A stretch of DNA of 64,000 nt from Halorientalis regularis (GTDB lineage Archaea > Halobacteriota > Halobacteria > Halobacteriales > Haloarculaceae): positions 62,001-126,000 of the forward strand of contig NZ_JALJCL010000011.1 in assembly GCF_023698535.1 (NCBI RefSeq), given 5' to 3'. This document shows positions 35,389 through 45,340 of the stretch, piece by piece. Below the pieces are notes generated by a model, which had not been told where the DNA came from, made no database searches, and saw nothing but the letters and a program-made list of their open reading frames with translations. Positions within the stretch are counted from its first letter, which is position 1, and each line of letters opens with the position of its first letter. The translations under genes and the position numbers were made by a program.

Positions 35389-35670
35389 ATGGGCCGCGAG
35401 GTCATCGAAGACGTCGAGGACCGCGACGGTAACCTGGTCGTCCGGCGGAAAATTCACCGCACCGACGACCCGAAGTTCCCGAGTGGGTATCGGTACGCGC
35501 TCCGCTACGGGCACACCGACGGCCGTGGCACCATCCCCCGATACGACAACGAGAACCGGACGCCGGGTCGTCACGAGCGACACACGCCCGACGGTATCGA
35601 GGAGATCGAGTTCCCGGGAATGCTGGCACTCCGGAACCGTTTCACGACCGAAATCGAGGACCTACCATGA
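35389..35670 (+). CDS. TumE-family (DUF6516) toxin
   Basis: 93 aa. The sequence pattern (GNLVVRRKIHRTDD, YRYALRYGHTDG, IPRYDNENRTPGRHERHTPDG) is that of DUF6516, now called TumE toxins. The conserved R-Y-D-N and H-x-R-H positions are probably the active or RNA-binding site. Its stop overlaps the next gene by ATGA, which gives translational coupling to its partner antitoxin. A TATA-like sequence (ccatag/taccatag) precedes it near 35375. A second TumE, much diverged, lies at 61765-62073. Confidence 0.75.
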   Translation: MGREVIEDVEDRDGNLVVRRKIHRTDDPKFPSGYRYALRYGHTDGRGTIPRYDNENRTPGRHERHTPDGIEEIEFPGMLALRNRFTTEIEDLP

Positions 35671-36092
35671 CCACGGACACGCTGAAAATCACGTTCGGAC
35701 AGGCCGACGAACACGCCGATGCGGCCCGGGACCGCCTGCGAAAAGCGGAAGCCGGCGAGCGCGGCGGGGAGATCGAACAGGATGCCCGGTTCATCCTGAA
35801 CTTCGAGGACTTCGGCGAGGTCGAACGCCTCATGCGAACGTCGAATCTGACGCTGCTGGAAGCCATCGTGAACGACCGGCCCGATAGTATTCGTCAGACT
35901 GCGGCGGCTGTCGACCGCGACTACAAGGAAGTCCATCGGAACCTGAAAGAACTGGAGTCACTGGGAGTGGTCGAGTTCGAGGACGACGGTGCGAGCAAAC
36001 GACCGGTCCTCAGAGGTGGTGCAGAGACCGTCGACATCTCGTTCAGTATCGGACGCGGTACTGTCGGTGGTCACTCCGGTGCCTCCGCCTGA
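35667..36092 (+). CDS. HVO_A0114-type putative antitoxin (TumA-like), winged helix
   Basis: 141 aa. The region RLMRTSNLTLLEAIVNDRPDSIRQTAAAVDRDYKEVHRNLKELESLG is a winged helix-turn-helix of the MarR/ArsR type (positions about 65-115), with a wing at EDDGASKRP. This is the layout of HVO_A0114 DNA-binding proteins that accompany TumE toxins. The N-terminal ITFGQADEHADAARDRLRKA helix probably binds the toxin. It starts inside the toxin stop codon. Likely autoregulates the pair. Confidence 0.78.
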   Translation: MTTDTLKITFGQADEHADAARDRLRKAEAGERGGEIEQDARFILNFEDFGEVERLMRTSNLTLLEAIVNDRPDSIRQTAAAVDRDYKEVHRNLKELESLGVVEFEDDGASKRPVLRGGAETVDISFSIGRGTVGGHSGASA

Positions 36093-36126
36093 CTTCCGGA
36101 ACGAAATTTGTCGGAGACTGCCCCGA

Positions 36127-37785
36127 CTACAGGTCCTCGTCCTCGGACCGAAGCGGCTCGCTCAACCGGTCCTCGGTCTCTTCCTCCAGCTTGTACCGCT
36201 GGACTTTCTGGGTCGCGCTCCGAGGCAGTTCGTCCACGAAGAACACCCGGCGCGGGTGGGCGTAGGACGGGACGTAATCCAGCGTGAACTCCCGGAGTTC
36301 CTCTTCGTTCACGTCTGTCCCCTCCGCGAGGACGACGTAGGCGACGGGGGCTTCACCTTTCACCTCGTGGGGTGCGCCGACCACGGCGGCCTCCTCAACG
36401 TCGGGGTGTTCGTAGAGGGCGTCCTCGACCTCCGCGGGGTAGATGTTCTCCCCGCCGGCGATGATCATGTCGTCGGCGCGGTCGACGATCCAGAAGTAGC
36501 CGTCCTCGTCGACACGGGCGATGTCTTTCGTGTAGAAGTAGCCCTCGTCGTCGAACACCTGTTCGTTCTTTTCCGGGCGGTTGTAGTAGCCCTCGAAGAC
36601 GTTGGGGCCCCGGATCGCGATTTCGCCGGTGACCGATTCCTCGTCCTCGAAGTCGAGGTCGTCGTCGGGGAACGGCTCCAGTTGGTCGGTCGATACCTTC
36701 GTCTCCCGCGTCTCGGGATCGACGAGCTTGATCTCCACGTCGTCCAGCACTGGCCCGACACAGCCGGCGGCCTTCTGGACGCCGCGAGAGGGTTCGACCG
36801 TGCCGGCGGGTGCCGTCTCGGTCATCCCCCAGCCCTCGACCATCGGTACGTCCCACTCCGCCATGATCTCCCGCCGGGTCGCGTCCGCGAGGGGCGCGGC
36901 CGCGCAGGTGACCGAGTCGAGACTCGAGAGGTCGTACTCCCCGGGGTTCTCGCGGTACTCCCGGAACATCATCGTGTACATCGCGGGGACGCCCGCGAAG
37001 TTGGTCACGTCGTTGTTCTGGATCGCGTTCAGCATCGGCTCCGGTTCGGGCTGGGCGACCAGCACCATCTTCGAACCGCTGTACAGGCCGGACCCGAGCA
37101 GGGCGTTCAGCCCGTAGATGTGGAAGAGTGGCAGGACGAGCAGGAAGGTGTCGTCCGGGTCGAGCGGGAGCCCGCCGTTGTCGTAGGCCGCGATGGTCGA
37201 CAGCAGGTTCCCGTGGGTCAACTGCACCCCTTTGGGCTTGCCCGTCGTCCCGCTGGTGTAGGGCTGGACCGCTACGTCCTCGAACTCGCGGTCGACGCCG
37301 TGGGCCTCGCGGTCGAATGTCTCCGCGTGGTCGGCGATGGCGTGCGAGTAGTTGACCACGCCGTCGTCGGAGACGCCCGGCAAAAAGAGCGTCCCGACCT
37401 CGGCGGCCGCGGCCAGCTCCTGGACCTCGTCGGCGAGGAAGGGCGAGCCAAAGAGTACGTCGATGCCCGCGTCCTGAATGACGAAGGCCAGCGTCTCCGG
37501 GTCCATCCGGAGGTTCAGCGGGACCGGGATCGCGCCGGCCTTGATCGCCCCGAAGTAGCTCTTTGGGAATCGTGGTGTGTTGGGAATGAACAGCCCGACG
37601 CGGTCGCCCGCCCCGACGCCGTGGTCGACGAGCATGTTCGCGACTTGGTTGGCCTCGGCCTCTACCTCCGCGAAACTCGTCTCCAGTCCCTGGAAGACGA
37701 ACGCCGTTTGCTCCCCGTACCTGTCCGCCGCCATCGACGGCAGGTCGCCCATGTGTGCCAGTTGGTTACCGTTGTAATACTCCAT
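36127..37785 (-). CDS. Acyl-CoA synthetase (AMP-forming)
   Basis: 552 aa from ATG at 37785 (MEYYNGNQLAHMGD); an ATG 9 bp upstream is also in frame. Adenylation motif A3 reads YTSGTTGKPKGVQ near residue 170, A5 is GWGMTET, A7 is TKDIARVDEDGYF, and A10 is SATQKVQRYKL with the catalytic Lys. It activates a carboxylic acid with ATP and attaches CoA, as fatty-acyl-CoA ligases do. It might feed acids to the acyl-CoA dehydrogenases at 13-17 kb, though it is 20 kb away. Divergence from other genes is unclear; mobA follows upstream with its stop 59 bp away. Confidence 0.93.
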   Translation of the reverse strand: MEYYNGNQLAHMGDLPSMAADRYGEQTAFVFQGLETSFAEVEAEANQVANMLVDHGVGAGDRVGLFIPNTPRFPKSYFGAIKAGAIPVPLNLRMDPETLAFVIQDAGIDVLFGSPFLADEVQELAAAAEVGTLFLPGVSDDGVVNYSHAIADHAETFDREAHGVDREFEDVAVQPYTSGTTGKPKGVQLTHGNLLSTIAAYDNGGLPLDPDDTFLLVLPLFHIYGLNALLGSGLYSGSKMVLVAQPEPEPMLNAIQNNDVTNFAGVPAMYTMMFREYRENPGEYDLSSLDSVTCAAAPLADATRREIMAEWDVPMVEGWGMTETAPAGTVEPSRGVQKAAGCVGPVLDDVEIKLVDPETRETKVSTDQLEPFPDDDLDFEDEESVTGEIAIRGPNVFEGYYNRPEKNEQVFDDEGYFYTKDIARVDEDGYFWIVDRADDMIIAGGENIYPAEVEDALYEHPDVEEAAVVGAPHEVKGEAPVAYVVLAEGTDVNEEELREFTLDYVPSYAHPRRVFFVDELPRSATQKVQRYKLEEETEDRLSEPLRSEDEDL

Positions 37786-37844
37786 GCCTGTCATCATCTC
37801 TCTCACACACCATAAGCGAGGGGGGCCACTCACACGGCCGAAGG

Positions 37845-38456
37845 TCACCCCTCCAGGTCGGTGGCCGCCGCCCGCAGGTCCGCGCGGGTGTTGACGTTCC
37901 GGAGCGAGTCTAGCGTGGCGTGGGTCTCGATCTCCCCTTCCGGGACGAAGACCCAGTCGAGATCGTTCAGGGCGGCGAAGACCGCTCGCTGGTCCCGGGC
38001 GAGCGCGGCCTCGCAGGCCGCGACGGTCGCCTCGGTCCGGTAGACCGCCTGCAGGGGTTGATCGCGCCCGTCGACGCGCGGAACCGCGGCGTCGTGTCCC
38101 TGCGCCCGCTCGGCGAGGTACTCGACCAGCGCGGGCGCGACGAAGGGCATGTCACAGGCCACGACGACCGCGAACTCGGTCTCGACCGCGCGCAGGCCGG
38201 TCAAGATACCTGTCATCGGCCCGCGGTCGGGGTCGTCGTCCTCGGCGACGGTCACGGAGTGGTCGTAGCCCGCCAGCGCGGCCGCGATGCTCCCTCGCTG
38301 GTCGGGGCGGCAGTTGACGACCAGTCGGTCGATCACGGGTGCGAGACGGTCGGCGACCCGTCGGAGCATGGGCGTGCCCGCGAGGTCGGCGACGGCCTTG
38401 TCGCCGTCCCCGAACCGCGTGGAGTACCCGCCCGCGACGATCACACCCGTTCGCAT
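37845..38456 (-). CDS. mobA: Molybdenum cofactor guanylyltransferase
   Basis: 203 aa from ATG at 38456 ([16 protein letters not shown]). The nucleotidyltransferase loop [13 protein letters not shown] and the metal-binding [11 protein letters not shown] are the hallmarks of MobA. QPLQAVYR matches the later conserved strand. It transfers GMP to molybdopterin to give the dinucleotide cofactor, cytosolic. Upstream in-frame codons overlap the promoter of the divergent mutS and are not counted. No other molybdenum genes are in the window. Confidence 0.9.
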   Translation of the reverse strand: MRTGVIVAGGYSTRFGDGDKAVADLAGTPMLRRVADRLAPVIDRLVVNCRPDQRGSIAAALAGYDHSVTVAEDDDPDRGPMTGILTGLRAVETEFAVVVACDMPFVAPALVEYLAERAQGHDAAVPRVDGRDQPLQAVYRTEATVAACEAALARDQRAVFAALNDLDWVFVPEGEIETHATLDSLRNVNTRADLRAAATDLEG

Positions 38457-38561
38457 GACCGGCGCTACGAACCCGGCCCACAAGAAGGCCGCCCCGAACG
38501 GCCGACCGCGGCCCGCCGGCCATCCGGAGGGCATATGCCGTCCGCGACACTGCGGTCGCCC

Positions 38562-41243
38562 ATGGACGCGGCGCTTGGCCCACCCGAACGGATGGCGGAC
38601 CGGGCCGACGAACTGACGCCGATGATGTCGCAGTACTTCGAGCTGTGTTCGGCCTACGAGGACTCCCTGGTCCTCTTTCAGGTGGGGGATTTCTACGAAG
38701 CGTTCTGTGACGCCGCCGAGCGGGTATCGCGACTCTGTGAGATCACCCTCACGAAGCGGGAGGACTCGACTGGCGAGTACCCGATGGCCGGCATCCCCAT
38801 CGACAACGCCGAGAGCTACATCGAGACCCTGCTGGACGCGGGCTACCGCGTGGCCGTCGCCGATCAGGTACAGGACCCAGATGAGGCGACTGGCGTCGTC
38901 GACCGTGCGGTCACCCGCATCGTCACGCCCGGCACGCTCACCGAGGACGAACTCCTCCGGACCGACGACAACAACTTCGTCGCCTGTCTCGCTCGCTCGG
39001 GGGACCGGTACGGGCTGGCCCTGCTGGACGTGTCCACCGGCGATTTCTACGTCACCAGCACGACCGACGAGTCCGCCGTCGCCGACGAACTCGGCCGGTT
39101 CAGTCCCTCAGAAGCCGTCGTCGGTCCCGACGCCCCGACCGACCCCTTCGACGACGACTGCATGGTGACGCCCCACGACCGGAGTGCCTTCGAGGGAGAC
39201 AGTCCCGAACGGCTCGTCGAGTCGTACTTCGGCGACCCCGGGACCGTCCTCGGGACCGCGGCCGAAGTTCGGGCCTGTGGAGCCCTGCTTGATTATGCCG
39301 AATATACGAGAGGTGCGGAGGGCGACGACACCGACGGCGAGCGCGACCGACTGGACTATCTCAACCACGTCACCCGATACGACCCGCGCGAGTACATGCT
39401 ACTGGACCGGGTGGCCCTGGAGAGTCTGGAACTGTTCGAGCGCCGGGCCGTCCACGGCCGCGCCGGGGCGACGCTCGTGGAGGTGCTGGACGAGACCGCC
39501 TGCGCCCTGGGGAGCCGCGAGCTGAAAGACTGGCTCCGGCGACCGCTGACCGAGCGCGAAGCCATCGAGGCCCGTCACGACGCGGTCGGCGAACTCGCCG
39601 GCGACGTGCGAACTCGTGAGCGCCTCCACGACCGCCTGCGGGACGTGTACGACGTGGAGCGGCTGATCTCGCGAGTCTCACGGGCCCGAGCCAACGCCCG
39701 CGACCTGCGGTCGCTGAAAGACACCCTCGACGTGGTGCCCGAGATCGAAGCCGCGCTGGCCGACGCCGACTGCGCCACGCTCCGGGAGATCCGGGCCGAC
39801 CTCGACGCGCTCGACGAGATCAGGGACCTGATCGGACGTGCGATCCGCGCGGAACCACCCATCGAGGTTACCGAGGGCGGCGTCATCGCCCCGGGATACG
39901 ACGAGCGACTGGACGACCTCAGAGAGACCGAACGCTCCGGCAAGCAGTGGATCGACTCGCTGGAGGCGCAAGAGCGCGATCGGACGGGGATCGACTCGCT
40001 GAAGGTGGGCCACAACTCCGTCCACGGCTACTACATCGAGGTCACGAACGCCAATCTCGACTCGGTGCCCGACGACTACACGCGCCGCCAGACCCTGAAA
40101 AACTCCGAACGGTTCTACACACCCGAACTCAAAGCGAGGGAGGACGAGATCATCCAGGCCGAACAGCGCGCCGACGACCTCGAATACGACCTGTTCCGAG
40201 AGGTCCGGGACACCGTCGCCGCCGAGTCCGAACGAATCCAGACGCTGGCCGACACGCTCGCCCGACTGGACGTGCTGGCTTCGTTCGCCACCGTCGCCGC
40301 CGAGTACGACTACGCCCGTCCCGCGTTCGTCGACGACCCGAACCGAACCGAGATCGAGGGCGGACGCCACCCCGTCGTCGAGCGCACGCAGGAATCGTTC
40401 GTTCCCAACGACACCCACCTCGACGCCGAGAACTGCTTCGCTGTCCTGACGGGACCGAACATGAGCGGGAAGTCCACCTACATGCGCCAGGTGGCGCTGA
40501 TTCAACTCCTGGCCCAGGCCGGTAGCTTCGTCCCTGCCGCCGACGCCCGCCTCTCGCTAGTCGACCGGGTGTTCACTCGCGTCGGGGCCAGCGACGACAT
40601 CGCCGGCGGGAAGTCGACGTTCATGGTCGAGATGACCGAACTCGCCGAGATTCTGGCGAGTGCCACCGACAGTTCGCTGATCCTGCTGGACGAGGTGGGG
40701 CGAGGCACCAGCACCACCGACGGCCTCGCCATCGCCCGCGCAGTGACCGAGTACGTCCACGACGAGATCGGCGCGCGGACGCTTTTCGCCACCCACCACC
40801 ACGAACTCACCGACGCCGCCGACGCGCTCGACGGCGTGTTCAACCTGCACTTCGCGGCGGATCAGGACGGCCAGGACGTGGTCTTCGATCACGAAATTCG
40901 CCAGGGTCCCGCCGCTGCCTCCTACGGTGTCGAGGTCGCCCGCGAGGCCGGGATTCCGGACGCCGTCGTGGACCGCTCCCGGGAACTGCTCGACGCCGAC
41001 ACCGCCGACCGGTCGGAGCACGGAAAGAACGTGACCAACGGGCACCGGCCGGACGCGCGGACGAACGGCGAGACCGCCGCGACGGCGGACGATGCGACGG
41101 CGGGCCGGTCGGGTGACGACGGGGCGGCGGACGCGGACCCCGACCTCGCCGAGACCATCCGCGAGCAGAATCTCGCGACGACGACGCCGATGGAGGCGCT
41201 GGCGCTGTTACAGGATCTCCAGGAGCGAGTGGAGGACGAGTGA
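38562..41243 (+). CDS. mutS: DNA mismatch repair protein MutS (copy B)
   Basis: 893 aa from ATG at 38562; an in-frame ATG at 38535 is possible. GDFYEAF carries the F-x-E mismatch-binding motif. The core domain has [16 protein letters not shown] and the clamp, and the ATPase has [25 protein letters not shown] and FATHHHELT. The tail is variable and acidic, ending [15 protein letters not shown]. It is full length and distinct from copy A: roughly the same domain order but clearly diverged, so not a recent duplicate. Divergent from mobA with 105 bp between starts. Confidence 0.97.
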   Translation: MDAALGPPERMADRADELTPMMSQYFELCSAYEDSLVLFQVGDFYEAFCDAAERVSRLCEITLTKREDSTGEYPMAGIPIDNAESYIETLLDAGYRVAVADQVQDPDEATGVVDRAVTRIVTPGTLTEDELLRTDDNNFVACLARSGDRYGLALLDVSTGDFYVTSTTDESAVADELGRFSPSEAVVGPDAPTDPFDDDCMVTPHDRSAFEGDSPERLVESYFGDPGTVLGTAAEVRACGALLDYAEYTRGAEGDDTDGERDRLDYLNHVTRYDPREYMLLDRVALESLELFERRAVHGRAGATLVEVLDETACALGSRELKDWLRRPLTEREAIEARHDAVGELAGDVRTRERLHDRLRDVYDVERLISRVSRARANARDLRSLKDTLDVVPEIEAALADADCATLREIRADLDALDEIRDLIGRAIRAEPPIEVTEGGVIAPGYDERLDDLRETERSGKQWIDSLEAQERDRTGIDSLKVGHNSVHGYYIEVTNANLDSVPDDYTRRQTLKNSERFYTPELKAREDEIIQAEQRADDLEYDLFREVRDTVAAESERIQTLADTLARLDVLASFATVAAEYDYARPAFVDDPNRTEIEGGRHPVVERTQESFVPNDTHLDAENCFAVLTGPNMSGKSTYMRQVALIQLLAQAGSFVPAADARLSLVDRVFTRVGASDDIAGGKSTFMVEMTELAEILASATDSSLILLDEVGRGTSTTDGLAIARAVTEYVHDEIGARTLFATHHHELTDAADALDGVFNLHFAADQDGQDVVFDHEIRQGPAAASYGVEVAREAGIPDAVVDRSRELLDADTADRSEHGKNVTNGHRPDARTNGETAATADDATAGRSGDDGAADADPDLAETIREQNLATTTPMEALALLQDLQERVEDE

Positions 41244-41307
41244 CCGTCCGGTGTCGCCGCCGGGGCGGCGTGGTTGTGGATCCCGGGACCGGCCCGACCG
41301 CGGCGTG

Positions 41308-42051
41308 TCAGGCGGTCGGACTGCCGGCGGCTCCCTCGTCGGTCGTCGCGTCGCTCGCCGGGTCCGCCGACCCCGTCTCGAACGCCCGGGCGTTCTGCCA
41401 GACGAAGTAGAGGTACGGTGTCTTCGCCACCACGTCGAGGTACGCGATGATCATGCTGAGTCCCACGCCCGACATGAGGCCGAACCCGGCCGGGCCGACC
41501 AGCCAGACGTTCGGGTACGCCAGCCACAGGAGGCCGACGTGGTTCTGGAGGAGTTTGAACAGCCCCTTGCGTTTCGGCTCGTCCGGGAGGTACTGGGGTA
41601 AGACGACGTAGAGGACGACCAACAGCGACGCGTGGCCGAGCCCCGACAGGCCGAGGGACAGCCACTTCGTGGGGCCGGTCGTCACTGTCGCGACCGCGCC
41701 CAGCAGGATCATCGCGCCGTCGGCCGCGGCCAGCCCGACGATCCACCGGCGGGGTGCGCCGGCGACGTACCCGATGTACCCGACCAGTATCGGCGTCGTG
41801 ATCAGCCAGTCGACGTACCGCGGGACGACGATCGACTGCTCCCCGACCGTCAGCGTCCCGATGTCGAAAAACATCAGAACGTAGGACGCGCCGGCGACGA
41901 CCGGGATGACGAGGAGGTACTTGAACGCGCCCCGCTCCGCGAGGGCCGGATCGTCGGTGAGCAACCGCCACCCGATCCAGACCCCGACGCCGAAGCCGAG
42001 GACCGCGAGCGCGTACAGGACCCGGACCGGGTCGACGGGCAAGGCGACCAT
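41308..42051 (-). CDS. sopI: Sensory rhodopsin I
   Basis: 247 aa, seven transmembrane helices. Retinal Lys is K210 (YLDVVAKTPYLY). The counter-ion is D81 (PRYVDWLITTP), and H171 in LLQNHVGLLWLAYP lies at the place of the SRI-specific His166 of Halobacterium; spacing D81-H171 is the same 90 residues. The Y-G-Y at the cytoplasmic proton-donor position of pumps, instead of Asp, rules out bacteriorhodopsin. It controls phototaxis through its transducer, whose gene precedes it with a 1-bp stop/start overlap (ATGA). Motif RKGLFKLLQNH favours SRI over SRII. Confidence 0.9.
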   Translation of the reverse strand: MVALPVDPVRVLYALAVLGFGVGVWIGWRLLTDDPALAERGAFKYLLVIPVVAGASYVLMFFDIGTLTVGEQSIVVPRYVDWLITTPILVGYIGYVAGAPRRWIVGLAAADGAMILLGAVATVTTGPTKWLSLGLSGLGHASLLVVLYVVLPQYLPDEPKRKGLFKLLQNHVGLLWLAYPNVWLVGPAGFGLMSGVGLSMIIAYLDVVAKTPYLYFVWQNARAFETGSADPASDATTDEGAAGSPTA

Positions 42052-43622
42052 CAGCGCTCACCCCCGTCGGTCGCGGCGGCGCTGTGATGGCGGCCGGGTT
42101 CGGTCGTCACCTCGAACCGGTCGATCTCGCCGATCAGTTCGTTCGCGGTCGTCTCGAAGCCCCGCATCGTCGCCGTGATCTCGTCGACGGCGCTCGCCTG
42201 GTTCGTGACGGTGTCCGCGATTGTCTCGGCGGAGTCTTCCGTCTCGCGGCTCCGATCGGTCACCTCGTTGATCGCCGCCGCGGTCGCCTCGACGGTCTGT
42301 GCCTGGTCGTCGGTGGCGTCGCTGATCTCGAACACGCCGTCGTTGATGTCCTCCATCGAGTCGGCGATCTCCTCCAGTTCGCTGAGCGCGTCCTCGACGG
42401 TCTCGACGCCGTCCTGGACGCGCGTTCGGGTCGCCCGGACCGACGCGGCCGCCTCGTCGGTCTCGGTCTGGACCTCCTCGACCATCGCGGCGATCTCGTC
42501 GGCCCGTTGCTGGGTCTCCTCGGCCAGTTGCTTCACCTCGTCGGCGACGACGGCGAACCCGTCGCCGGCCTCGTCGCCGGAGCCGCCCTCGCCGGCGCGG
42601 GCGGCCTCGATGGAGGCGTTCAGCGCGAGGATGTTCGTCTGCTCGGCGATGTCGCGGATGATCGCCACGATGTCCGTGATCTCGTCGGCGCTGTCGGCCA
42701 GCGTCTCGATCTGTTCGACCGTCTCGGCGGTCTCTTGCTGGATCCGCTCCATCTCCTCGATCGCGTCGGTCGCGGCCGTCCGGGCCTGGTCGCTGGCCGC
42801 GGTCGCCTCCTCGCTCCGGCTCGCGAGGTCGTCGGCGGTCGCGGCGATCTCCTCGGCGGCGGCCGACATGCTGTCGATGTCCTGGGCCGTCGACTCCAGT
42901 TTCTCCCGCTGTGTCCGGGTCTCCTCGGTGATCCCGGCCGCGGTCTCCGCGGCGTCGTCGACGTTTCGCTCGATCCGCTCGGCGCTGTCGGCGACGGTCC
43001 GTGCCTCGTTCTGGATCTCGGTCGCGAACGACCGCACGTCCTCGAACGCGGCGGTGAGGTCGTCCATCGTCGCGTTGAACTCGCGGCCGATCGTGGCCAG
43101 CGCGTCGTGGTCGGTCTCGACGTCGATCCGCCGCGTCAGGTCGCCCGCCGCCACCGCCTGCATCGTCTCGGCGTACTGCTCGGCCGCGGCCCGGTACTCG
43201 GTCGCCAACTCGGACGCCTCCTCCCGGGCCTGCTCGGCCTCCTCCCGGGCCGTCTCGGCGTCCTCTCTCGCGGCCTCAGCCTCCCGCTTTGCTGCCTCCA
43301 GGTCCTCTATCCGACTCGCCAGCGACTCGCGCATCTCGTCGAGCGTCACGTACAGCTGGCCGATCTCGTCGACCCGCTCGGTCTCGACCCTGGTCTCGAA
43401 GTTCCCGTCCGCGATCTCGTTCGCCTGTTCTTCCAGTTCGGACACGGCTGCGATCGTCGCCGTGCCTGTCACCGACCCGAGCGCCAGCAGCCCGGACAAC
43501 CCGGCCACGACCGTCGCCGCGAGGTTCCCCGTTCCGACCGCCACGACGACGATCAACAACCCGGTCGTCCCGTACCCGAGGAACAGTTTCAACCCGAAAC
43601 TCCGCCGGACCCGTTCCAACAT
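42051..43622 (-). CDS. htrI: Sensory rhodopsin I transducer (methyl-accepting)
   Basis: 523 aa. Two N-terminal transmembrane helices (about residues 13-30 and 34-52) have almost no extracellular loop, as in HtrI. Two HAMP segments span about 60-200, and a long coiled coil leads to the signalling tip [22 protein letters not shown] near residue 330. It relays the rhodopsin signal to CheA/CheW. Gene order transducer-rhodopsin with ATGA overlap matches the known htrI-sopI operon. Glu/Gln pairs around the flanking helices should be methylation sites. Confidence 0.93.
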   Translation of the reverse strand: MLERVRRSFGLKLFLGYGTTGLLIVVVAVGTGNLAATVVAGLSGLLALGSVTGTATIAAVSELEEQANEIADGNFETRVETERVDEIGQLYVTLDEMRESLASRIEDLEAAKREAEAAREDAETAREEAEQAREEASELATEYRAAAEQYAETMQAVAAGDLTRRIDVETDHDALATIGREFNATMDDLTAAFEDVRSFATEIQNEARTVADSAERIERNVDDAAETAAGITEETRTQREKLESTAQDIDSMSAAAEEIAATADDLASRSEEATAASDQARTAATDAIEEMERIQQETAETVEQIETLADSADEITDIVAIIRDIAEQTNILALNASIEAARAGEGGSGDEAGDGFAVVADEVKQLAEETQQRADEIAAMVEEVQTETDEAAASVRATRTRVQDGVETVEDALSELEEIADSMEDINDGVFEISDATDDQAQTVEATAAAINEVTDRSRETEDSAETIADTVTNQASAVDEITATMRGFETTANELIGEIDRFEVTTEPGRHHSAAATDGGER

Positions 43623-43731
43623 GCCTGACTGTTGGCTCTCACCATGTTATATGACGGGCCGCGATTATCACGAATTAATATGGTCTCACACCGCGGAAAA
43701 ATCAACTCCGGCCGTGAGCGGTCGGAACGGG

Positions 43732-44493
43732 TCAGGCCGCGGGTTCCAGCGCCACGAACTCCATGCCCTGCTCGGCGAGCAGTCGCCGCGCCCGGTCCGT
43801 CACAGAGGGCGCGACCAGAATCCCGCGCACGTCGGCCTCGGCGTGGAGGTCACGCTCCAGGGCGTCGACGTAGCGGCCGAGTTGCCCCACCGCATCCGGC
43901 CCGACCCGCCTGCGTTTCAACTCCACGACGACCCGCCGCCCCTGTCCGTCCTCGCCGAAGATGTCCACCGCGCCCGCCGGCGTCTCGCGCTCTGTCGCCA
44001 GCGGGGTAAAGCCCGACTCGACGAGGTCCGGGTTGTCGAGGACCCGCTCCCGGAGGTCCTCCTCGGTGCCTTCGAGGGCGAGTTCGGTCTCGTCGGTCAC
44101 GTCGTAGGCGGTGACCTGGATTATCTCCGCGAAGCGGACCAGCAACTCCTCCTCGGGCGTCGAGCGCAGGCTGTGGAGTTCGAGGCGGCCGTCGGTCAGC
44201 CGGGCCTCCTGGGTCGAGCCCGGCGGTTGCCAGTTGACCGGCTGGTGGCCCTCGTCGGTGTGGACCAGCGTCGTCCCGTCGGGCTTGCAGACGACGAGCC
44301 GGTCGCCCGGGCCGAGATGGCTCGACGCCCGGCCCTCGTACTCGACCGTACAGGTGCCGAAGACCGAGACCACGTCCTCGCGTTCGATGGCGGCGGCGAC
44401 CGCCTCCCGGGCGTCGGCGGGCGTCGGACTCGCGAGGGTCGTCACTGCGGCCGCGTCCTCGGCGTCCACACTCCCGTCACCCTCGTCTGTCAC
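43732..44493 (-). CDS. nucS: Mismatch-specific endonuclease NucS (EndoMS)
   Basis: 253 aa. The C-terminal PD-(D/E)xK nuclease reads AGAVDIFGEDGQGRRVVVELK near residues 168-190, preceded by a beta-barrel DNA-binding domain (GDRLVVCKPDGTTLVH and HQPVNWQPP). This is the NucS/EndoMS pattern, an enzyme that cuts both strands at mismatches in archaea and actinobacteria. It lies between the sensory-rhodopsin operon and a DUF6735 gene. With mutL and two mutS genes in the same window the cell holds two independent mismatch-correction systems. Confidence 0.93.
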   Translation of the reverse strand: MTDEGDGSVDAEDAAAVTTLASPTPADAREAVAAAIEREDVVSVFGTCTVEYEGRASSHLGPGDRLVVCKPDGTTLVHTDEGHQPVNWQPPGSTQEARLTDGRLELHSLRSTPEEELLVRFAEIIQVTAYDVTDETELALEGTEEDLRERVLDNPDLVESGFTPLATERETPAGAVDIFGEDGQGRRVVVELKRRRVGPDAVGQLGRYVDALERDLHAEADVRGILVAPSVTDRARRLLAEQGMEFVALEPAA

Positions 44494-44731
44494 TGCCCGG
44501 CCGTAGTCACGGTCGGCGGATAAGCGCGTCGGGAGCGGGCGACGGCGGTGAATCGGGTGAGAACGCCTCGAAAGCCCTCGGCCGTCTCGACTCCCGCGGC
44601 TCGCTGTGCGCTTCGGCCGCGACGCGGCCTGCAGTGCTTGCGTCGCCGGGGTTCGTCGAGACGACCTCGCCCTTTCAGTCCGCCAGGATGTGGAAGCAGC
44701 GCCTGCAGATACTGACTGTTCCCGAACCGCC

Positions 44732-45298
44732 TCAGTCCCCCCACCCTTCCGGATCGGCGTCGGGCCCGAGGTGGACCGTCCGGCCCTCGGCGTGCCAGGA
44801 CCGGACTTCGCTGGCCAGGAAGGATCTGGCGGTGGCCAGTGGGAGGCGGTCTGCCCGGACCATCGCCAGCGTGGCGGCTTTCAGCCCGGCGACGCGGCCG
44901 CGCAGGAACTCCCCGTCCGGTTCCACGCGGTCGGGATCGACGCCGACCAGCGCGCCGTCCCGGGGACGGACCGTGTCGTGACCCGGCAGGCCGAACCAGG
45001 CCGCGAGGTACGGCTGGACGGTTCCGTCGGCCGCGACGACGTAGCAGGCGTCGTAGGTCTGCCAGTCGACGTGGCTGGTCAGGAGGTCCTCGAACGACCG
45101 GTCGGTCGCCAGCGGGTCCGGGTCGACGCCGGTGAGCGAGCCGGTGCCGTCGGTCGGGCCGAACCGGCTCCCCGGCCGGATCGCGGCGAGTGACGCCGCC
45201 AAGAGCCACTCGTGGGCACCCCAGTGTGCGTAGTGGAGGTCGTATCGGCTGTCCGTCCGTTCGTAGGCGACGAGTGCGCGCTGTCCCACGGTGGTCAC
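44732..45298 (-). CDS. DUF6735 family protein
   Basis: 188 aa haloarchaeal protein. It begins MTTVGQRALVAYERTDSRYDLHYAHWGAHE in two parts and has a W-rich, His/Trp-containing core (HVDWQTYDACYVV, YLAAWFGL) typical of this uncharacterised family. No signal peptide or transmembrane helix. No function can be inferred. It shares no operon with nucS because of a 238-bp gap holding nothing recognisable. Confidence 0.65.
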   Translation of the reverse strand: MTTVGQRALVAYERTDSRYDLHYAHWGAHEWLLAASLAAIRPGSRFGPTDGTGSLTGVDPDPLATDRSFEDLLTSHVDWQTYDACYVVAADGTVQPYLAAWFGLPGHDTVRPRDGALVGVDPDRVEPDGEFLRGRVAGLKAATLAMVRADRLPLATARSFLASEVRSWHAEGRTVHLGPDADPEGWGD

Positions 45299-45340
45299 GG
45301 GCCGGGCTGGTCCCGTTCTCGGACAAAAAAGTGCGGCCGG

